From Thaumarchaeota archaeon casp-thauma3 (GTDB taxonomy: Archaea > Thermoproteota > Nitrososphaeria > Nitrososphaerales > Nitrosopumilaceae), in the NCBI GenBank assembly GCA_001510275.1, contig LFEY01000024.1:1-53866 (forward strand): 53,866 bases of DNA, read 5' to 3'. Shown here in pieces: positions 7,427 to 16,446 of this stretch. The translations under genes were made by a program, and so were the position numbers. The notes under the pieces were generated by a model. It ran no database searches. It was given only the letters and a program-made list of their open reading frames with translations, and was not told where the DNA came from. Position 1 is the first letter of the stretch. Every line of letters begins with the position of its first letter.

Positions 7427-9694
7427 ATGGAAATTGATACTACTCCTGAACTTGTTTCTCAAGTTTATTTGAAATTAAAAGAAAATATTACTAAATATAG
7501 AAACATAGTTGGAAAACCACTTACACTTACTGAGAAGATTTTATCTGGGCATTTTAATGAAATTAATGACAGAAGTTTTATTGGTGGAAAGGATTATGTT
7601 TTTCTAAAACCTGATAGAGTTGCATTACAAGATGTTACAGGACAGATGGTAATGCTTCAATTTATGCAAGCTGGACTTAAACAAACATCTTTACCAACAA
7701 CTGTACATTGTGATCATCTCATTAGAGCTGAAATTCAAGGCGATACTGACATGAAAGTTTCTCTTGATGAAAATAGTGAAGTTTTCAAGTTCTTACAATC
7801 TGCTGCAGCAAAATTTGGATGTGGTTTTTGGAAACCTGGTGCTGGAATTATTCATCAAGTAGTTCTTGAAAATTACGCATTTCCTGGTGGTTTAATGATT
7901 GGTACAGATTCTCATACTCCAAATGCTGGTGGTCTTGGAATGATTGCTATTGGAGTTGGTGGATTGGATGCAGCTGAAACCATGGCAGATATGCCTTGGG
8001 AATTACTCTATCCTAAACGAATTGGTGTTAAACTAACTGGGGAATTAAATGGATGGACTGCACCTAAAGATGTCATACTCAAAGTTGCTAAGGAATTAAC
8101 GGTTTCTGGAGGTACTAATGCAATAGTTGAGTACTTTGGACCTGGAACAAAATCTATCAGCTCTACTGGTAAGGCAACAATTACTAATATGGGAGCTGAA
8201 ATTGGTGCAACTTGTTCAGTTTTTCCATATGACGAAAGAATGGAAACTTATCTGAAATATACAAACAGAGGAGATATAGCTGAATTAGCAAATCAAAATA
8301 AAGAATTACTTGTTGCAGATCCTGAAATTGAAACAAGTCCAGAAAACTTCTTTGATAAAGTAATTGAAATCAATCTTTCAACATTAGAGCCTCTTATTGT
8401 TGGACCTCACACTCCTGATTTGGCAAGGACCATTTCTAAACTATCAGATGATGTAAAATCTAATAATTATGTTGATCAAATTTCTGTTGCACTAATTGGT
8501 AGTTGTACAAATTCATCTTATGAGGATATGTCAAGAGCTGCAAGCTTAGCTGAACAAGCAATAGCAAAAGGAATTAAAGCAAAAATTCCATTATTAGTTA
8601 CTCCTGGTTCTGAACAAATTCGAGCAACTATTGAAAGAGATGGACAAATGAATTCACTTAAAGAAATTGGTGCAACTGTTTTAGCAAATGCATGTGGTCC
8701 TTGCATTGGACAATGGAATAGACCTGAATTAGAAAAAGATCAAAGAAATACTATTGTTACAACGTTTAACAGAAATTTCCCTGGAAGAAATGACGGTCAT
8801 AGAAGTACTCTAAACTTCATTGGAAGTCCTGAAATGATTATTGCCTTATCTTTAGGAGGAAAACTCTCCTTTAACCCATTAAAAGATGAACTAATTGCAG
8901 CTGATGGAACAAAATTCAAACTTGAACCACCAAAACCTGCACCCGAAGTTCCTGAAGAAGGTTTCATGAGACCTGAGGGTGTTTTTGTTATGCCTCCTAA
9001 AACTTCTGATGATATTGATGTCATAATTGATCCTAATAGTAAAAGACTACAACGTTTAGAGCCTTTTCCAAAATGGAATGGAAAAGACTTTGAAGAAATT
9101 CCAATAATGGTAAAAGCCAAGGGCAAATGTACAACTGATCATATCTCTCCTGCAGGTGCATGGTTGTCCCTTCGAGGACATTTGGATAATCTAAGCGATA
9201 ACATGCTCCTAGGAGCAGTTAATGCATTTAATGATGAAGTAGGTCAAGGTAAGAATACTCTTAACAATCAACTTGAACCATTTTCAAAAATTGCAAGACA
9301 GTATAAAGAAAAACAAATGAACTGGGTGATAATTGGTGATAATAATTATGGTGAAGGCAGCAGCCGAGAACATGCTGCAATGACTCCAAGATATTTAGGA
9401 TGTGTTGCAGTTATTACCAAAAGTTTAGCTAGAATACATGAAACTAATCTAAAAAAACAAGGTGTATTGGCTTTGACCTTCAACAACACTGATGATTACG
9501 ACAAAATTCTTGAAGATGACAAAATTAGTTTAATAGATTTAGATGTTTTAGAACCATACAAACAAGTCAAATGTATTATTTCACATAGTGATGGAAGTAA
9601 AGATAAAATTTTGTTAAATCATTCATACAATAAATCTCAAATTGAATGGTTCAAAGCTGGCTCTGCACTAAATATTTTGAAAAATAACCAATAG
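7427..9694 (+). CDS. acn: Aconitate hydratase (mitochondrial-type)
   Basis: This 755-residue aconitase interconverts citrate and isocitrate with a [4Fe-4S] cluster. The cluster cysteines are in GSCTNSS (C360) and ACGPC (C423, C426). Other family segments are TVHCDHLI (about 97-104), GTDSHTPNAGGL (about 162-173) and the C-terminal swivelling domain with GDNNYGEGSSREHAA (about 640-654). Sequence and length match the mitochondrial ACO2-type rather than bacterial AcnA/IRP1. It serves the citric-acid-cycle steps that feed 2-oxoglutarate synthesis in autotrophic ammonia-oxidising archaea. It is a single gene, with a likely TATA-like AAATATTAAA about 30 bases upstream of the ATG. Confidence 0.96.
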   Translation: MEIDTTPELVSQVYLKLKENITKYRNIVGKPLTLTEKILSGHFNEINDRSFIGGKDYVFLKPDRVALQDVTGQMVMLQFMQAGLKQTSLPTTVHCDHLIRAEIQGDTDMKVSLDENSEVFKFLQSAAAKFGCGFWKPGAGIIHQVVLENYAFPGGLMIGTDSHTPNAGGLGMIAIGVGGLDAAETMADMPWELLYPKRIGVKLTGELNGWTAPKDVILKVAKELTVSGGTNAIVEYFGPGTKSISSTGKATITNMGAEIGATCSVFPYDERMETYLKYTNRGDIAELANQNKELLVADPEIETSPENFFDKVIEINLSTLEPLIVGPHTPDLARTISKLSDDVKSNNYVDQISVALIGSCTNSSYEDMSRAASLAEQAIAKGIKAKIPLLVTPGSEQIRATIERDGQMNSLKEIGATVLANACGPCIGQWNRPELEKDQRNTIVTTFNRNFPGRNDGHRSTLNFIGSPEMIIALSLGGKLSFNPLKDELIAADGTKFKLEPPKPAPEVPEEGFMRPEGVFVMPPKTSDDIDVIIDPNSKRLQRLEPFPKWNGKDFEEIPIMVKAKGKCTTDHISPAGAWLSLRGHLDNLSDNMLLGAVNAFNDEVGQGKNTLNNQLEPFSKIARQYKEKQMNWVIIGDNNYGEGSSREHAAMTPRYLGCVAVITKSLARIHETNLKKQGVLALTFNNTDDYDKILEDDKISLIDLDVLEPYKQVKCIISHSDGSKDKILLNHSYNKSQIEWFKAGSALNILKNNQ

Positions 9695-9705
9695 AATTTT
9701 TAACG

Positions 9706-9858
9706 TGGGGCCGACCGGAATTGAACCGGCGACCTACGGGTCACTACAGCTCCAAACTTACATCATCCGTGAGTCAGTTTAGCTTAGTTTACCTCTGGAG
9801 CCCTTAGCGGTGATCTAATCGTAGACACTGTCGCCCTACCAGGCTAGGCTACGACCCC
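9706..9858 (-). tRNA. tRNA-Trp(CCA) with two predicted introns
   Basis: The minus strand folds as a tRNA only when two inserts are removed. Acceptor GGGGTCG (9858-9852) pairs with CGGCCCC (9713-9707) with discriminator A at 9706. The D arm is normal, and the T loop TTCAATT is closed by GCCGG/CCGGT. Exons 9858-9830, 9803-9795 and 9741-9706 join to a 74-base tRNA with a perfect ACGGG/CCCGT anticodon stem and loop CTCCAGA, giving anticodon CCA (Trp). Intron 1 (9829-9804, 26 bases) lies in the anticodon stem and sits in a good bulge-helix-bulge: helix GGCG/CGCT, bulges ACA and AAG. Intron 2 (9794-9742, 53 bases) is at the canonical 37/38 site with a weaker motif. The 3' CCA is not encoded. Confidence 0.88.
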
Positions 9859-9880
9859 ACGAACAAGAATGAATTGGACC

Positions 9881-9891
9881 TGAATTTTAAG
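9881..9891 (-). promoter_or_regulatory. TATA-like element of tRNA-Trp
   Basis: On the minus strand CTTAAAATTCA is centred about 28 bases upstream of the tRNA 5' end, the normal archaeal TATA position. Confidence 0.5.
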
Positions 9892-9948
9892 TTATTTTTA
9901 ACCAAGATTTATTTGCGATTGACATGAATTTGTAATTGTTCATCGATC

Positions 9949-10482
9949 ATGGTAAAACCAATTCATTATGCGTTAGGTGCTATTCCTATAATTATAGCAC
10001 TCTTAATTTCAGTTCCATTAATTACAAAAAATGAAATTCCAATTTCTGCAGCAAACTCTTTTGATAATATTGAAATTGAATATACAAAACATCAATTAAT
10101 GAAAATTTCTAATGGTGTTACAGAAAGAGTTGGTGCTCAAAAAACTGAAATTCTTTTCATTAAAAATGATGGTACACTAAAATATTCTGTAACTGAACTG
10201 GGGTATCTTCAGCCTGACATTAGGTCAAAATTAGATGAAACGAAACTTAACAAAATAAAAGCATTGATAAAAGAAACTGGTTTCATAGCCATTCCATCAG
10301 AATCATTTTCAATTCTAGAAAATATAACTGAATATCAAAAATCAAATGTTAAAGTAACTCTTAATGGACGAACCAATCAAATTCATTGGCCTGAACAAAA
10401 TGCTACAACACAATTTATTCCTCCGATAATTACTATGGTTGAATCTGAACTGGATCAGATCATAACTGAAATTAGTGAATAG
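9949..10482 (+). CDS. Membrane-anchored extracytoplasmic protein, unknown
   Basis: This 177-residue protein has a short basic N-terminus and one hydrophobic segment (about residues 8-25, LGAIPIIIALLISVPLI), followed by a hydrophilic domain of about 150 residues. The domain has alternating strands and ends with a helix after a Trp/Pro motif (IHWPEQ). It is predicted to be tethered to the membrane with the domain outside. No family is recognised. It stands alone between tRNA-Trp and pdxS. Confidence 0.75.
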   Translation: MVKPIHYALGAIPIIIALLISVPLITKNEIPISAANSFDNIEIEYTKHQLMKISNGVTERVGAQKTEILFIKNDGTLKYSVTELGYLQPDIRSKLDETKLNKIKALIKETGFIAIPSESFSILENITEYQKSNVKVTLNGRTNQIHWPEQNATTQFIPPIITMVESELDQIITEISE

Positions 10483-10512
10483 GTACAAATAACCTCTAGT
10501 AAAAATTAGAAC

Positions 10513-11481
10513 ATGCTTTCGTTATCTGGTGACCGACATGATGCTAAAGGTATAGTTTCTGAAAAAATAAACTCTGTTGATATTTTACGTGGTTCATCTA
10601 CCCTTAAACGAGGGTTTGCTCACATGTTAAAGAATGGGGTTGTAATGGATGTTACAACTGTTGAACAAGCTCAAATTGCTGAAGAAGCAGGAGCAGTTTC
10701 TGTAATGGTTTTAGATAAACTCCCATCTGAAGTTAGAAAAGCAGGAGGTGTTGCAAGAACTGCAAGCATTAGAATTATTGAGGACATTATGAATTCAGTA
10801 ACAATTCCAGTAATGGCTAAATGTAGAATTGGTCACGTCAATGAAGCATTAGTTCTACAAGAAACTGATGTTGATATGATTGATGAATCTGAAGTTCTAA
10901 CACCTGCTGATGAACTTCATCATATTTGGAAATGGGATTTTACAACACCAGTTGTAAATGGTGCAAGATCTTTGGCTGAAGCTTTACGAAGAATTGAAGA
11001 AGGTGCTGCAATGATTAGAACAAAAGGTGAACCTGGAACTGGAAATGTTGCAGAAGCTATTACTCATATTAAAAAAGTTAATGATGAATTAAGAACAATT
11101 AAGGCAATTTATGATTCTGGAGATAATCAGGATTTAGTTAGAATGGCACGAGAATTCAAAGTATCCTATGATATTGTTGAACAAACTGCAAAACTTGGAA
11201 GATTACCAGTTGTAAATTTTGCCGCTGGTGGAATTGCAACACCTGCTGATGCAGCATATCTTATGTCTCTTGGCTGTGATGGAATCTTTGTTGGTTCTGG
11301 AATTTTTAACGCAGATGATGCAAAAGAAAGAGCAAGAGCAATAGTTTTGGCAACAACTTTTTGGAATGAATCTGACAAAGTAAAAGAGGCTCAAAAAATG
11401 ATTGATGAAAGACAATCTATGGTGGGATTAGATGTTAATACACTAGAATTACGTATGCAAGAACGTGGTGGCACTGCATGA
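10513..11481 (+). CDS. pdxS: Pyridoxal 5'-phosphate synthase lyase subunit PdxS
   Basis: This 322-residue TIM-barrel enzyme makes pyridoxal phosphate from ribose 5-phosphate, glyceraldehyde 3-phosphate and ammonia supplied by PdxT. Family landmarks are [12 protein letters not shown], the lysine of [22 protein letters not shown] and the phosphate-binding [13 protein letters not shown]. The upstream ATG at 10513 gives a length within the usual 290-330 range. It overlaps pdxT by four bases (ATGA), so the two subunits are translationally coupled. Confidence 0.97.
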   Translation: MLSLSGDRHDAKGIVSEKINSVDILRGSSTLKRGFAHMLKNGVVMDVTTVEQAQIAEEAGAVSVMVLDKLPSEVRKAGGVARTASIRIIEDIMNSVTIPVMAKCRIGHVNEALVLQETDVDMIDESEVLTPADELHHIWKWDFTTPVVNGARSLAEALRRIEEGAAMIRTKGEPGTGNVAEAITHIKKVNDELRTIKAIYDSGDNQDLVRMAREFKVSYDIVEQTAKLGRLPVVNFAAGGIATPADAAYLMSLGCDGIFVGSGIFNADDAKERARAIVLATTFWNESDKVKEAQKMIDERQSMVGLDVNTLELRMQERGGTA

Positions 11482-12095
11482 GTCTTAATGTTGGAATTTT
11501 AGCTATACAGGGCGATGTTCAAGAAAATCTACTTTCTGTTAAATCTGCTATTGATGAATTAGGTATTGATGGAAAAGTAACTGCTGTAAAAACCCCTGAT
11601 GAAATATCTCAATTAGATGGTTTGATAATCCCTGGTGGTGAAAGTACTACCATTGGGCAGCTTTCTTTGGTAAATGGCTCTTTGAAGGTTTTAAAAGAAA
11701 AAATTGAAAATGGAATGCCTGTCCTTGGAATTTGTGCTGGTATGATAATGCTATCTAAGACAGCTAATGATAGAGTTATTGGAAAAACTGATCAGCCACT
11801 TTTAGATATTCTTGATATTAAATTAGAAAGAAATTCTTTTGGACGACAACGAGAATCCTTTGAAGCAAATGTTTCTATGGAGTCCATTAACATTCCGAAA
11901 TTTAATGGAGTTTTCATTAGAGCACCATCTGTTTCTGATGTTGGCTCTGATATTGAAATCCTATCAAAATTTAATGGACGGATAGTTGCAGTCAAAAAAG
12001 GTAATGTAATTGGTACTTCATTCCACCCTGAGCTTACTGAAGATATTTCATTACACAAGTATTTTCTCAATCTTGTCAATACGTTGAAAAACTAA
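11478..12095 (+). CDS. pdxT: Pyridoxal 5'-phosphate synthase glutaminase subunit PdxT
   Basis: This 205-residue class I glutamine amidotransferase releases ammonia for PdxS. It shows the GGESTTIG substrate motif (about 47-54), the nucleophile motif GICAGM with catalytic Cys (about 80), and the His-Glu pair in SFHPELTED near the C-terminus. It forms the standard PdxS-PdxT operon. Confidence 0.97.
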   Translation: MSLNVGILAIQGDVQENLLSVKSAIDELGIDGKVTAVKTPDEISQLDGLIIPGGESTTIGQLSLVNGSLKVLKEKIENGMPVLGICAGMIMLSKTANDRVIGKTDQPLLDILDIKLERNSFGRQRESFEANVSMESINIPKFNGVFIRAPSVSDVGSDIEILSKFNGRIVAVKKGNVIGTSFHPELTEDISLHKYFLNLVNTLKN

Positions 12096-12117
12096 TTTAC
12101 AACGTATAATCCTAGAC

Positions 12118-14436
12118 TCAATCTGCTAAATTATGCATCGATTTCAAATCTTTTTTGAATGACTCTAGTATTTCAGGAATTTCTATTTTAATTGAGTCTT
12201 TCAATGAAAGGCCTTGATCTTTTTTCTTATTCCACACTTTGGAATTAAATTCAGTAATTTCTTTTGTGATATTATTTTGCTCTTCAATATTTTCAGATTC
12301 AACTTGTTTTTGATTATGAATGCTTTCTTCTGAATACAAAACCTTCCAAAGATGTTCAGTGATAAATGGAGTAATTGGTGCTAATAATTTTAAAATTGTT
12401 GATAATGTCTTATGCAGTGTAAATATTGCACCGTCTCTTTCCTCCTCAGAGAAATTAATACCATAAGCTCTTGTTTTTACCATTTCAATATAATGTGCTG
12501 CAAACAAATTCCAAGTGAATTCCCTTATTGCAATTGCAGGAATAAAAAAGTTGTATTCCTCATATCCTTTTTTACATTCTTTAACTAATTTATCTAATTC
12601 TGATAAAATCCATTTATCAGATGCGTTAGGTGTTCCTGACTCAATTACTGGAAAACTAGACAAGAATCTTGACACATTCCACAATTTACTAAGAAATTTT
12701 TTGGTTGATTCAATTTTTTGTTCATTACATCTAAAGTCATATCCATGATTAATCTCACTTGCACTCCAAAATCTAAAAGTATCTGCACCTAATTTTTCAA
12801 TTACTGGTAAAGGATCTATCGCATTCCCCTTACTCTTACTCATCTTCATTCCTTTTTCATCAAGACCATATCCCATAATCCATGCTTCAGACCATGGTTT
12901 CTTTCCTGTAATCTGTTCACATCTTAGAAGCGTATAGTATAACCATGTTCTAACAATATCTTTTGCTTGAGGTCTGATTGATACAGGATATACTTTTTTG
13001 AAAAATTCATCATCTCTGTTAAATTTGCTAATGAAAAGTGGAGATATACTTGAATCCATCCATGTGTCAAATGTTCGTTCTTCACCAACAAATTCAGTAG
13101 AGTCGCATTTTGTACAATTACTAATTGGGCATTCTTCATTCCAAGGTTTGTAATACTTTCCAGGCTCAGGAACATGAGGTTCTGAGCAGTTTTTACAATA
13201 CCAAATTGGGATTTCTGTACCATAATACCTTCTCCTTGAGATTGGCCAATCAATACTTATGGATTCCAACCAATTCATCAGAATTTGTTTGTGCATGGCT
13301 GGATAAAATGTAATCTCTTCTCCTAGCTTTTTTATTTTTTCAATTGATCCTTTTTGTTTAAGATAATATTCTTCCATCGAAATAATTTCAATTGGAGTTT
13401 TACTTCTCTCTGAAACTGGTGTTCTGTGAACAATATCTTCAATTTTTTCTACAAATCCCTTAGATTCTAGATCTTCAATGATTTTTGTTCTTGCTTGTTT
13501 TGGTTTTAGTCCTGTATATTCTCCTGCAACTTCTGTCATTCTTCCGTCTAGTCCAATTGCGACAATCTCTTCTAATTCCAATTCTCTGAATAGTGCTACA
13601 TCGTTTTGATCACCATAACTACATACCATTACTGCCCCTGAACCAAATTCTTGTTGAGCAGAATGATGTGTTCTTAATTCAACTTCTGCACCAGTAATTG
13701 GAACAATCACTTTCTTTCCAATATACTGTGTATATCTATCATCTTCTGGGTTTACAATAATTGTTTTACATGCACAAACTAGTTCAGGTCTTGTACTTGC
13801 AATAATTATTTCTTGATCTGTATCCTTTATTTTGAATTTCATGTAAACTAGTTTAGTTGGTAAATCTTCGTATGTAATTTCTGCATCTGCAATAGTTGTT
13901 CCTGACACCCAATCATAGTTGTTAGGTCTATTTGCTAAATACACTTGACCTTTTTTCCATAATTCAATGAATGTTGATTGTGTAAGTGTTCTGTATTCTT
14001 TTGAATCTGTTCTATAGTAATTTGCAAAATCCCCACTAATTCCTAGATTTTTCATAATGAGAATCATTTCAGCTTCTAAATCATCTAGTGCATCTCTGCA
14101 TAGATTCAAAAATTCTCCTCTATCTGTTTCTCTCATTCTAATTTTGTGTTTTTTCTCAGTGTACAGTTCTACTGGAAGTCCGTTTCTATCAATCCCTATT
14201 GGGAAATACACATTTTTTCCAGCCATTCTTGCAGTACGTGCAATCATATCAATTTGTGAATAATGTGCCGCTGCTCCAATATGCCATGGTCTTCCTGATG
14301 GATATGGTGGAGGAGTATCTATGGTATAGTTGTCTTCTTGTGGTGTAAAATCATAAATTTTTTCTTCTTGCCATTGTTCAAGAATTTTCTTTTCTAACTT
14401 TGGATTCCATGCTTTTTCTGATATTTTTGGGTCCAT
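12118..14436 (-). CDS. valS: Valyl-tRNA synthetase
   Basis: This 772-residue class I synthetase has an editing (CP1) domain. The HIGH motif appears as WHIGAAAHY (about 51-59), and KMSKSKGNAIDP marks the second signature (about 525-536). A Cys-rich zinc knob is visible (WYCKNC ... CPISNCTKC). The C-terminal anticodon-binding part is short and the protein lacks the long bacterial coiled-coil tail, as in compact archaeal ValRS. It lies eight bases after the QueD-like fusion gene on the same strand, so the two may be co-transcribed. Confidence 0.95.
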   Translation of the reverse strand: MDPKISEKAWNPKLEKKILEQWQEEKIYDFTPQEDNYTIDTPPPYPSGRPWHIGAAAHYSQIDMIARTARMAGKNVYFPIGIDRNGLPVELYTEKKHKIRMRETDRGEFLNLCRDALDDLEAEMILIMKNLGISGDFANYYRTDSKEYRTLTQSTFIELWKKGQVYLANRPNNYDWVSGTTIADAEITYEDLPTKLVYMKFKIKDTDQEIIIASTRPELVCACKTIIVNPEDDRYTQYIGKKVIVPITGAEVELRTHHSAQQEFGSGAVMVCSYGDQNDVALFRELELEEIVAIGLDGRMTEVAGEYTGLKPKQARTKIIEDLESKGFVEKIEDIVHRTPVSERSKTPIEIISMEEYYLKQKGSIEKIKKLGEEITFYPAMHKQILMNWLESISIDWPISRRRYYGTEIPIWYCKNCSEPHVPEPGKYYKPWNEECPISNCTKCDSTEFVGEERTFDTWMDSSISPLFISKFNRDDEFFKKVYPVSIRPQAKDIVRTWLYYTLLRCEQITGKKPWSEAWIMGYGLDEKGMKMSKSKGNAIDPLPVIEKLGADTFRFWSASEINHGYDFRCNEQKIESTKKFLSKLWNVSRFLSSFPVIESGTPNASDKWILSELDKLVKECKKGYEEYNFFIPAIAIREFTWNLFAAHYIEMVKTRAYGINFSEEERDGAIFTLHKTLSTILKLLAPITPFITEHLWKVLYSEESIHNQKQVESENIEEQNNITKEITEFNSKVWNKKKDQGLSLKDSIKIEIPEILESFKKDLKSMHNLAD

Positions 14437-14443
14437 TTCTCAA

Positions 14444-15259
14444 TTATCTTGAAATATTTGAAATAATGTGGGACCCTTTGTTATAGCCCTCATAGATGTA
14501 AACTCCTACTGCTTCTACATTTGATGGCATTTTTGGTGCTAATAGATTGATAATTTCACTTGAAAGATTCTCTACAGTGGCTTCTCCCTCTAAAAGATAA
14601 GTAGTATTTTTTGGAAGTTGTAATTCAAACATTCCTTTAGGACCTTCAAATGAAATTACATAATGTGAATCATCTTCTGTTTTTAGATATTTCCTATTAA
14701 TGAAAAATTTATGATCAAATATGTTAACAACTTCTTTGATAATTTTTTTTGCTACGCCAAAATCTAAAAGTAGGTTATCTTTCATCTGTCCTACAAGTTC
14801 TACCATTACAGAAGATGTATGCCCATGTAAAATAGAACATTTTTCAACTAATGGAAGTATATGTGCATAATCAAATGAGAATGATGCATCTTCTAAAAAT
14901 ATGGATCCTGTTTGTGGTGTTTTGTCATAAAATACTATATCTTGTAATTCTTTAATCTGTGCAACATATTTTCCATGTCCTATTGCCATCACTTTATCTT
15001 CAGGAAAATCTTCTTTGATTTGTTTGTATTTTTCAATGTCTTCATCATTATCAATTACCTCGATCAATCCTTTCTTTGTTTTAAAATCAATAGTGACATC
15101 ATTTCCATTTTTTAAAGTAAGTTTGTGATTGTATTGGTATTCTTCTTCAAGAAAAGTAAGCATTTGTGCAACTGTTAGCTCTGTTCTTGTTCTAAGCAAG
15201 TTTCCATTTTTATCAATATATTTAAAGTCTGAATCTAGAACTGTAGGACTTGAAGCCAT
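14444..15259 (-). CDS. QueD/6-pyruvoyl-tetrahydropterin synthase with extra N-terminal nuclease-like domain
   Basis: Residues about 120-271 form a PTPS/QueD domain: zinc His in DYAHILP (H133), catalytic Cys plus zinc His pair in CSILHGH (C141, H145, H147), DHKFFIN, and the substrate Glu in VYIYEG. CxxxHGH is the pattern of QueD (CPH4 synthase), which in archaea supplies the 7-deazaguanine precursor of archaeosine in tRNA. Residues about 1-115 are not part of that family. They read RTRTELTVAQ (E27), a strand pair ending VTIDF (D58), then LIEVID (E67, D70), an arrangement like PD-(D/E)xK nucleases but with the catalytic Lys missing. Total length (271) is about twice a normal QueD. A pterin carbinolamine dehydratase follows upstream, so a pterin role is the alternative. 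Confidence 0.85.
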   Translation of the reverse strand: MASSPTVLDSDFKYIDKNGNLLRTRTELTVAQMLTFLEEEYQYNHKLTLKNGNDVTIDFKTKKGLIEVIDNDEDIEKYKQIKEDFPEDKVMAIGHGKYVAQIKELQDIVFYDKTPQTGSIFLEDASFSFDYAHILPLVEKCSILHGHTSSVMVELVGQMKDNLLLDFGVAKKIIKEVVNIFDHKFFINRKYLKTEDDSHYVISFEGPKGMFELQLPKNTTYLLEGEATVENLSSEIINLLAPKMPSNVEAVGVYIYEGYNKGSHIISNISR

Positions 15260-15329
15260 GTGAAGTCATCTGACCTTGGTTCATAATATAAATTCTGTAA
15301 TGATTGTGCCTAAAATTTTTCTTTGGCAC

Positions 15330-15608
15330 TTATACCAAAGAATTTAGAATTCTGGCTAGATTGATGTCATTTTCTGTAATGCCTCCAGCGTCATGAGTTG
15401 TTAATTCTATGGTGATTTTGTTGTATACGTTAAACCACTCTGGATGGTGATTCATTTTTTCAATTTCCATAGCTGCTCTGGTCATAAAACCAAATGCCTG
15501 GGTAAAACTCTCAAATTGAAATTCTTTGTGAAGTTTCTCATTTACAATACTCCAGCCTGGTAAATTCTCTAATTCTTCATCAATGTCTGTTTGTGATAAT
15601 CTAATCAT
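15330..15608 (-). CDS. Pterin-4a-carbinolamine dehydratase
   Basis: This 92-residue PCD/DCoH family protein dehydrates 4a-hydroxy-tetrahydropterins. The signature is clear: [12 protein letters not shown] (paired His and Pro-Glu-Trp, about 52-63) followed by TTHDAGGIT and the helix NDINLA. It is full length and has no fusion. Its position next to the QueD/PTPS-like gene suggests a pterin-related pair, although ammonia-oxidising archaea have no visible aromatic-amino-acid hydroxylase here, so the substrate is unclear. Confidence 0.92.
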   Translation of the reverse strand: MIRLSQTDIDEELENLPGWSIVNEKLHKEFQFESFTQAFGFMTRAAMEIEKMNHHPEWFNVYNKITIELTTHDAGGITENDINLARILNSLV

Positions 15609-15678
15609 ACTGTTTCATATTTAATGTTAAATTAATAGTTAAAGGGTTTGATTCATTACCCTTTCTATAGAATCTATA

Positions 15679-16446
15679 ATGTCTGCAAAAATGGAACAGT
15701 CTAATAAAGAATTACTTGAAAATATAAAAAATTCTATTTCTGAAACTGTTAAGGAAAAAAAAATTGGAATTGCTTTTTCTGGAGGTGTTGATAGCACATT
15801 AATTTCAAAAATTTGCTCAGACATGAATTACAATATCACACTATTGACAATTGGTTTTCCAGAATCTCATGATATTTTATTTGCAAAACAAGTCAATGAA
15901 TTTCTCAACTATCCACATCATATTCTAGAAATTGATTCAGAAACTTTTCTTGACGTTTCATCAAAGATTAATCAAATAATAAAAACAGAAAATTTATCAT
16001 GGAATGAAAATTGTATTGCATTTCATTATGTTTCTAAACTAGCAAAAAGTTTAGATCTAAATACTGTGATTACTGCAAATGGAATCGATGAATTATTTTG
16101 TGGTTACAATGCATATAGAGAAGCATTTTCTGAAGGAGAATCAAAAATTCATGAAGTTATGACCTCTAAATTAGATAACGAACTAAAAATGATGGAGGCT
16201 GTAAATCTAATTGCATCTGAGTTTGGAGTAAAAATCCTTCAGCCTTTACTATCTTCTAAGTTCATAGATTATGCCAAAACTATTCCTGTATCTGAAAAAA
16301 TTCATGATTCTGAAGATTTGTATCGTAAACATATCATAAGAAAATTAGCCAGTCAAATCAATGTCCCAGAAATCTCTTGTACAAAAAGAAAAAAGGCCTT
16401 ACAATATGGTTCTAAAATCCATAAAGCATTAATGAAAACTAGATAA
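15679..16446 (+). CDS. Asparagine-synthase-domain (PP-loop) protein
   Basis: This 255-residue N-type ATP pyrophosphatase has the PP-loop SGGVDST (34-40) and the Asn-synthase-like segment TANGIDELFCGYNAYRE (about 135-151), ending in a Lys-rich KRKKALQYGS. It corresponds to the C-terminal synthetase half of AsnB, while the N-terminal glutaminase half is absent. It could therefore use free ammonia, plausible in an ammonia oxidiser, or make another amide or adenylate. It lacks the zinc cysteines of QueC. It is convergent with purB, overlapping by eight bases. Confidence 0.82.
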   Translation: MSAKMEQSNKELLENIKNSISETVKEKKIGIAFSGGVDSTLISKICSDMNYNITLLTIGFPESHDILFAKQVNEFLNYPHHILEIDSETFLDVSSKINQIIKTENLSWNENCIAFHYVSKLAKSLDLNTVITANGIDELFCGYNAYREAFSEGESKIHEVMTSKLDNELKMMEAVNLIASEFGVKILQPLLSSKFIDYAKTIPVSEKIHDSEDLYRKHIIRKLASQINVPEISCTKRKKALQYGSKIHKALMKTR

